This document shows, one piece after another, positions 61,124 to 64,000 of a stretch of DNA of 64,000 bases. This DNA is from Aquimarina sp. Aq107 (lineage in GTDB: Bacteria; Bacteroidota; Bacteroidia; Flavobacteriales; Flavobacteriaceae). The notes beneath the pieces were generated by a model that made no database searches, was not told the origin of the DNA, and was given only the letters and a program-made list of their open reading frames with translations. Location of the stretch: positions 4,512,501 to 4,576,500 of the forward strand of contig NZ_OX030782.1 in the NCBI RefSeq assembly GCF_943733665.1, read 5' to 3'. The position numbers and the translations under genes are program-made. Numbering within the stretch: the stretch's first letter is position 1; each line of letters starts with the position of its first letter.

Positions 61124-63496
61124 ATGAATACAATAAGAAAATTAGGCAATGCTTTTTCAAAAAAATGGGCAGAATTTGTTATCAAATTCAAATGGCCAGT
61201 TTTGATCGCAACTTTAATCTTAGCGATGGGGTTAGGTTCGCAAGGAAATATGGAATTTGATGGAGATTATCATGTCTTTTTCAGTAAATCAAATCCAGAA
61301 CTAGAAGCATTCGATGCTCTACAAGAAAAATATACCAAGGATGACAATGTTGTAATAGTCTTAACACCGTCTAATGGCGATATTTTCACAAGAGAAAATT
61401 TAACTGCAATAGAAGAACTTACTGCCCAAGCATGGAACACCCCTTACTCTTCTCGGGTAGATGCTGTTACAAATTTCCAATACACTAGTGCTCAAGGTGA
61501 TGATCTCTATGTAGACGATCTTTCCTATGAATCTTCTAACAAAACTGAAGCAGAAATTGAAGTAATTAAAGAAAAAGCATTAAAAGAACCACTTTTGGTA
61601 AATCGTATTCTTAATGAAACCGGCACAGTAACAGCAATCAACGTAACAGTACGACTGCCTGGTGAAGATAGTGCGAAAGAAATACCAGAAGTTACCGCTT
61701 TCATCCGCAGTACTATTTCAGATTTTAAAAATAAGTATCCAAACTTTGAAATCCATTCTTCTGGATTAGTTCCATTAAATACGGCATTCTTCGAATCCTC
61801 TATGAATGACCTTATGCTGACCATGATTATGTTAATCATTGTTATTATTACAACCTTCATTCTTACACGAAATATCTATAGTACTATTGCAACTTTTGTA
61901 GTAGTTATGTTTTCAATTATGAGTGCTGTTGGATTTGTTGGATTAGCAGGTATAAAGTTAACTCCTCCATCTTCTGTATTTCCTACTATGATATTAACAT
62001 TAGCGGTTGCAGATAGTATTCACATTTTGATCACCATGCTTCAGAAAATGAGAAAAGATGGATTCTCCAAAAAAGATGCATTGGTAGAGTCTATGCGACT
62101 TAATTTCATGCCAGTTTTCATTACCAGCTTAACCACAGTCATTGGGTTTTTAACTATGAATTTCGGAGATGTACCGCCATTCTGGGATTTAGGAAATATT
62201 ACTGCTTTCGGTATGACTATGGCGTTCCTATACTCCACTACGGCCCTGCCAGCATTAATGGCAATATTACCAATAAAAGTAAAAACTAAGGAAATAGCTA
62301 CTTCAGAAAAAACAAGTTGGTATACTTCTTTAGGACATATGGTTGCTAAACAACCCGTAAGACTTACCATTATCTCAACAATTATTATCGGTATTTTGAC
62401 ATTTTTAGCCACAAAAAATAGATTTAACGATGAGTTTATTAACTATTTTGATGAGACTGTTACGTTTAGAACTGATACTGATTATATCAGTGAAAACCTG
62501 ACAGGTATCTATAATGTAGAATTCTCTGTAGGTAGCGGAGAAAGTGGAGGGATTAACAACCCACAATACCTAAACAAACTAAATGAATTCGAAAATTGGC
62601 TCAATGAACAACCAGAAGTTGTACATGTAAACGCTTTTAGTGAAGTTGCTAGAAGAGTAAATCGTTCTATGCACGGTGATGATCAAAACTATTATAAGAT
62701 CCCAAAAAGTCGTGAAGAAGCAGCTCAATACTTATTGCTATATGAATTATCTCTTCCATTTGGATTGGATTTAAACAATCAAATTAATGTAGATAAATCG
62801 GAAACACGTGTAACAGTTACCATCGAAAATATCAAAAGTGCCGATATGATCGCTTTTGCAGATCGTGCCGAAACTTGGCTACAAAATAACACACCAAAAC
62901 CGATGCACGCAATAGGTGTGAGTCCAACATTAATGTTCTCTACGCTCGGTTTTAGACAAGCCGACAGTATGTTTACTGGTAATATTATTGCCTTGATTCT
63001 GATATCCCTTGTATTAATGTTTGCATTAAGAAATTTCAAATTAGGTATGCTAAGTATTATTCCAAATGTAACTCCTGTTTTAGTTGGTTTTGGTTTCTGG
63101 GCTTTATATAAAGCCCAAATTAATACGGGAATGGTAATCGTATTCGGAATGACATTAGGGATCATAGTAGATGACACTGTTCATTTTATGAGTAAGTTTT
63201 TACGAGCTCGAAGAGAATTAGGCTATGATGCTAAAGAAGCCGTGATTTATGCTTTTGAAACTGTAGGTAAAGCATTAGTAACTACCACTATTGTCCTACT
63301 AGCAGGATTTGCAGTGCTTTCTACTTCTTCTTTTGCATTAAACAGTTATATGGCAAGAATTACGTTAATCATAATCTCATCAGCCCTAATCATTGATTTT
63401 ATATTGCTTCCTTCACTTCTTATTCTAACGAGCAAAAAGAATGAATCAAGAGATGTCGTAAAAGATTTAAAACCACAAATACAACTCGATAAATAA
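61124..63496 (+). CDS. MMPL/RND-family transporter
   Basis: 790 residues. After an N-terminal membrane segment (VLIATLILAMGLGSQG) come two periplasmic domains, each followed by a bundle of membrane helices, as in MmpL/HpnN-type RND proteins with a sterol-sensing-like core (LTLAVADSIHILITMLQKMRK and FGMTLGIIVDDTVHFMSKFLR, each with the conserved Asp). Such proteins move lipids, hopanoids or other hydrophobic compounds to the outer membrane with proton drive. The following LolA-like gene supports this. Controlled by the TetR boxes upstream. Confidence 0.93.
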   Translation: MNTIRKLGNAFSKKWAEFVIKFKWPVLIATLILAMGLGSQGNMEFDGDYHVFFSKSNPELEAFDALQEKYTKDDNVVIVLTPSNGDIFTRENLTAIEELTAQAWNTPYSSRVDAVTNFQYTSAQGDDLYVDDLSYESSNKTEAEIEVIKEKALKEPLLVNRILNETGTVTAINVTVRLPGEDSAKEIPEVTAFIRSTISDFKNKYPNFEIHSSGLVPLNTAFFESSMNDLMLTMIMLIIVIITTFILTRNIYSTIATFVVVMFSIMSAVGFVGLAGIKLTPPSSVFPTMILTLAVADSIHILITMLQKMRKDGFSKKDALVESMRLNFMPVFITSLTTVIGFLTMNFGDVPPFWDLGNITAFGMTMAFLYSTTALPALMAILPIKVKTKEIATSEKTSWYTSLGHMVAKQPVRLTIISTIIIGILTFLATKNRFNDEFINYFDETVTFRTDTDYISENLTGIYNVEFSVGSGESGGINNPQYLNKLNEFENWLNEQPEVVHVNAFSEVARRVNRSMHGDDQNYYKIPKSREEAAQYLLLYELSLPFGLDLNNQINVDKSETRVTVTIENIKSADMIAFADRAETWLQNNTPKPMHAIGVSPTLMFSTLGFRQADSMFTGNIIALILISLVLMFALRNFKLGMLSIIPNVTPVLVGFGFWALYKAQINTGMVIVFGMTLGIIVDDTVHFMSKFLRARRELGYDAKEAVIYAFETVGKALVTTTIVLLAGFAVLSTSSFALNSYMARITLIIISSALIIDFILLPSLLILTSKKNESRDVVKDLKPQIQLDK

Positions 63497-63513
63497 TTGT
63501 AAAAAATAAAATA

Positions 63514-64000
63514 ATGAAAAAAATAATTTTAATAGGAATCGCTTTGCTAAGCGTTTCCATGGTACAAGCACAAAATGCAGAAGAAAGAGGTTTACAAATT
63601 GCTAAAGAAGCTGATAAAGCAGACCAAGGTTTTAATAGCTCAATAGTAAATCTAAAGATGACTTTAAAAAATAAAAATGGTCAAACAAGCGAACGTTTAT
63701 TAATCACACGAACCCTAGAACAATCTGATGACGGTGATAAATCCATGATAGTATTTAATAGCCCTAAAGATGTAAAAGGAACTTCAACACTTACTTTTAC
63801 ACACAAAATAGGGTCCGACGATCAATGGCTTTTTTTACCATCTATAAAAAGAGTGAAAAGAATTTCATCAAACAATAAGTCCGGTCCTTTTGTAGGTAGT
63901 GAATTCGCTTATGAAGATCTCTCCTCACAGGAGGTGGAAAAATATAGTTATAAGTTCCTAGAAGAAAATGGCAATTTACTTATTGTAGAACAAGATCCTG
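63514..64000 (+). CDS. Outer-membrane lipoprotein-sorting (LolA-like) protein, 3' end outside window
   Basis: 162 residues are visible and the frame is open at the window edge. A signal peptide (MKKIILIGIALLSVSMVQA) is followed by EERGLQIAKEADKADQGFNS, MIVFNSPKDVKGTSTLTFTH, QWLFLPSIKRVKRISSNNKS and VGSEFAYEDLSSQEVEKY, all marks of the outer-membrane lipoprotein-sorting group with a LolA-like fold. These are regularly encoded after MMPL transporters. It starts 17 bases after the RND gene and would carry the transported lipid through the periplasm. Confidence 0.9.
   Translation, partial: MKKIILIGIALLSVSMVQAQNAEERGLQIAKEADKADQGFNSSIVNLKMTLKNKNGQTSERLLITRTLEQSDDGDKSMIVFNSPKDVKGTSTLTFTHKIGSDDQWLFLPSIKRVKRISSNNKSGPFVGSEFAYEDLSSQEVEKYSYKFLEENGNLLIVEQDP

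Noticed and set aside
62041-63177. Long minus-strand frames opposite the RND gene
   Set aside because: They mirror membrane-segment codons of the real gene and resemble no known protein.

Overview
The window comes from a low-GC member of the Bacteroidota, most likely a marine flavobacterium of the Aquimarina kind (my inference). The grounds are a C-terminal type IX secretion sorting domain, Bacteroidota-type promoters (TTTG, 17 bases, TAnnTTTG before the tRNA gene), CruF-type carotenoid genes, a giant alpha-2-macroglobulin and many small lipoproteins with flavobacterial signal sequences. There is one tRNA gene, no rRNA, no CRISPR array and no insertion sequence that I can see.

Layout. 0-5 kb: two tandem paralogous hybrid histidine kinases (the first cut by the window edge), small secreted proteins, an AraC regulator and a PEBP-family protein. 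5-19 kb: an alpha-2-macroglobulin lipoprotein, a TIR-domain protein divergent from a radical SAM gene across two tandem inverted-repeat boxes, a TPR/AraC-type sensor, a lipid operon (PlsC, acyl-ACP desaturase, HD hydrolase) and a broken Gly-Gly-leader peptide gene. 19-32 kb: housekeeping genes, a crtD-cruF-crtY carotenoid operon, the feoA-feoB iron operon with a small Cys-rich partner, an SCO protein, RseP and tRNA-Asn.

32-48 kb is the most unusual part. It holds a class I lanthipeptide locus of the Bacteroidota split-LanB kind: two different precursor genes, each followed by its own terminator, then lanC, the dehydratase glutamylation protein and a separate elimination protein. Upstream lies a membrane TPR/AraC-type regulator. 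On the other side lies a 1575-residue T9SS-secreted protein built around eleven near-identical 237-bp repeats. A third Gly-Gly peptide gene at 35.4 kb shares a PGRYC ending with one lanthipeptide precursor. No peptidase-type exporter is in the window.

48-64 kb: an ABC transporter of the LolCDE/MacB kind, small conserved genes, then a region of four SRPBCC-fold proteins, two lipoproteins, two TetR regulators, an ECF-like sigma factor, an MMPL-type RND transporter and a LolA-like protein (cut by the window end). Three promoters here share TGTCACAC-N15-ATCYAA with exactly the same spacing, before the sigma gene itself and two SRPBCC transcription units. I read this as an autoregulated sigma-factor regulon. 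Separate TetR-type boxes precede the two tetR genes and their neighbours. Together these look like a lipid or hydrophobic-ligand handling programme of the cell envelope, but the ligand is unknown.
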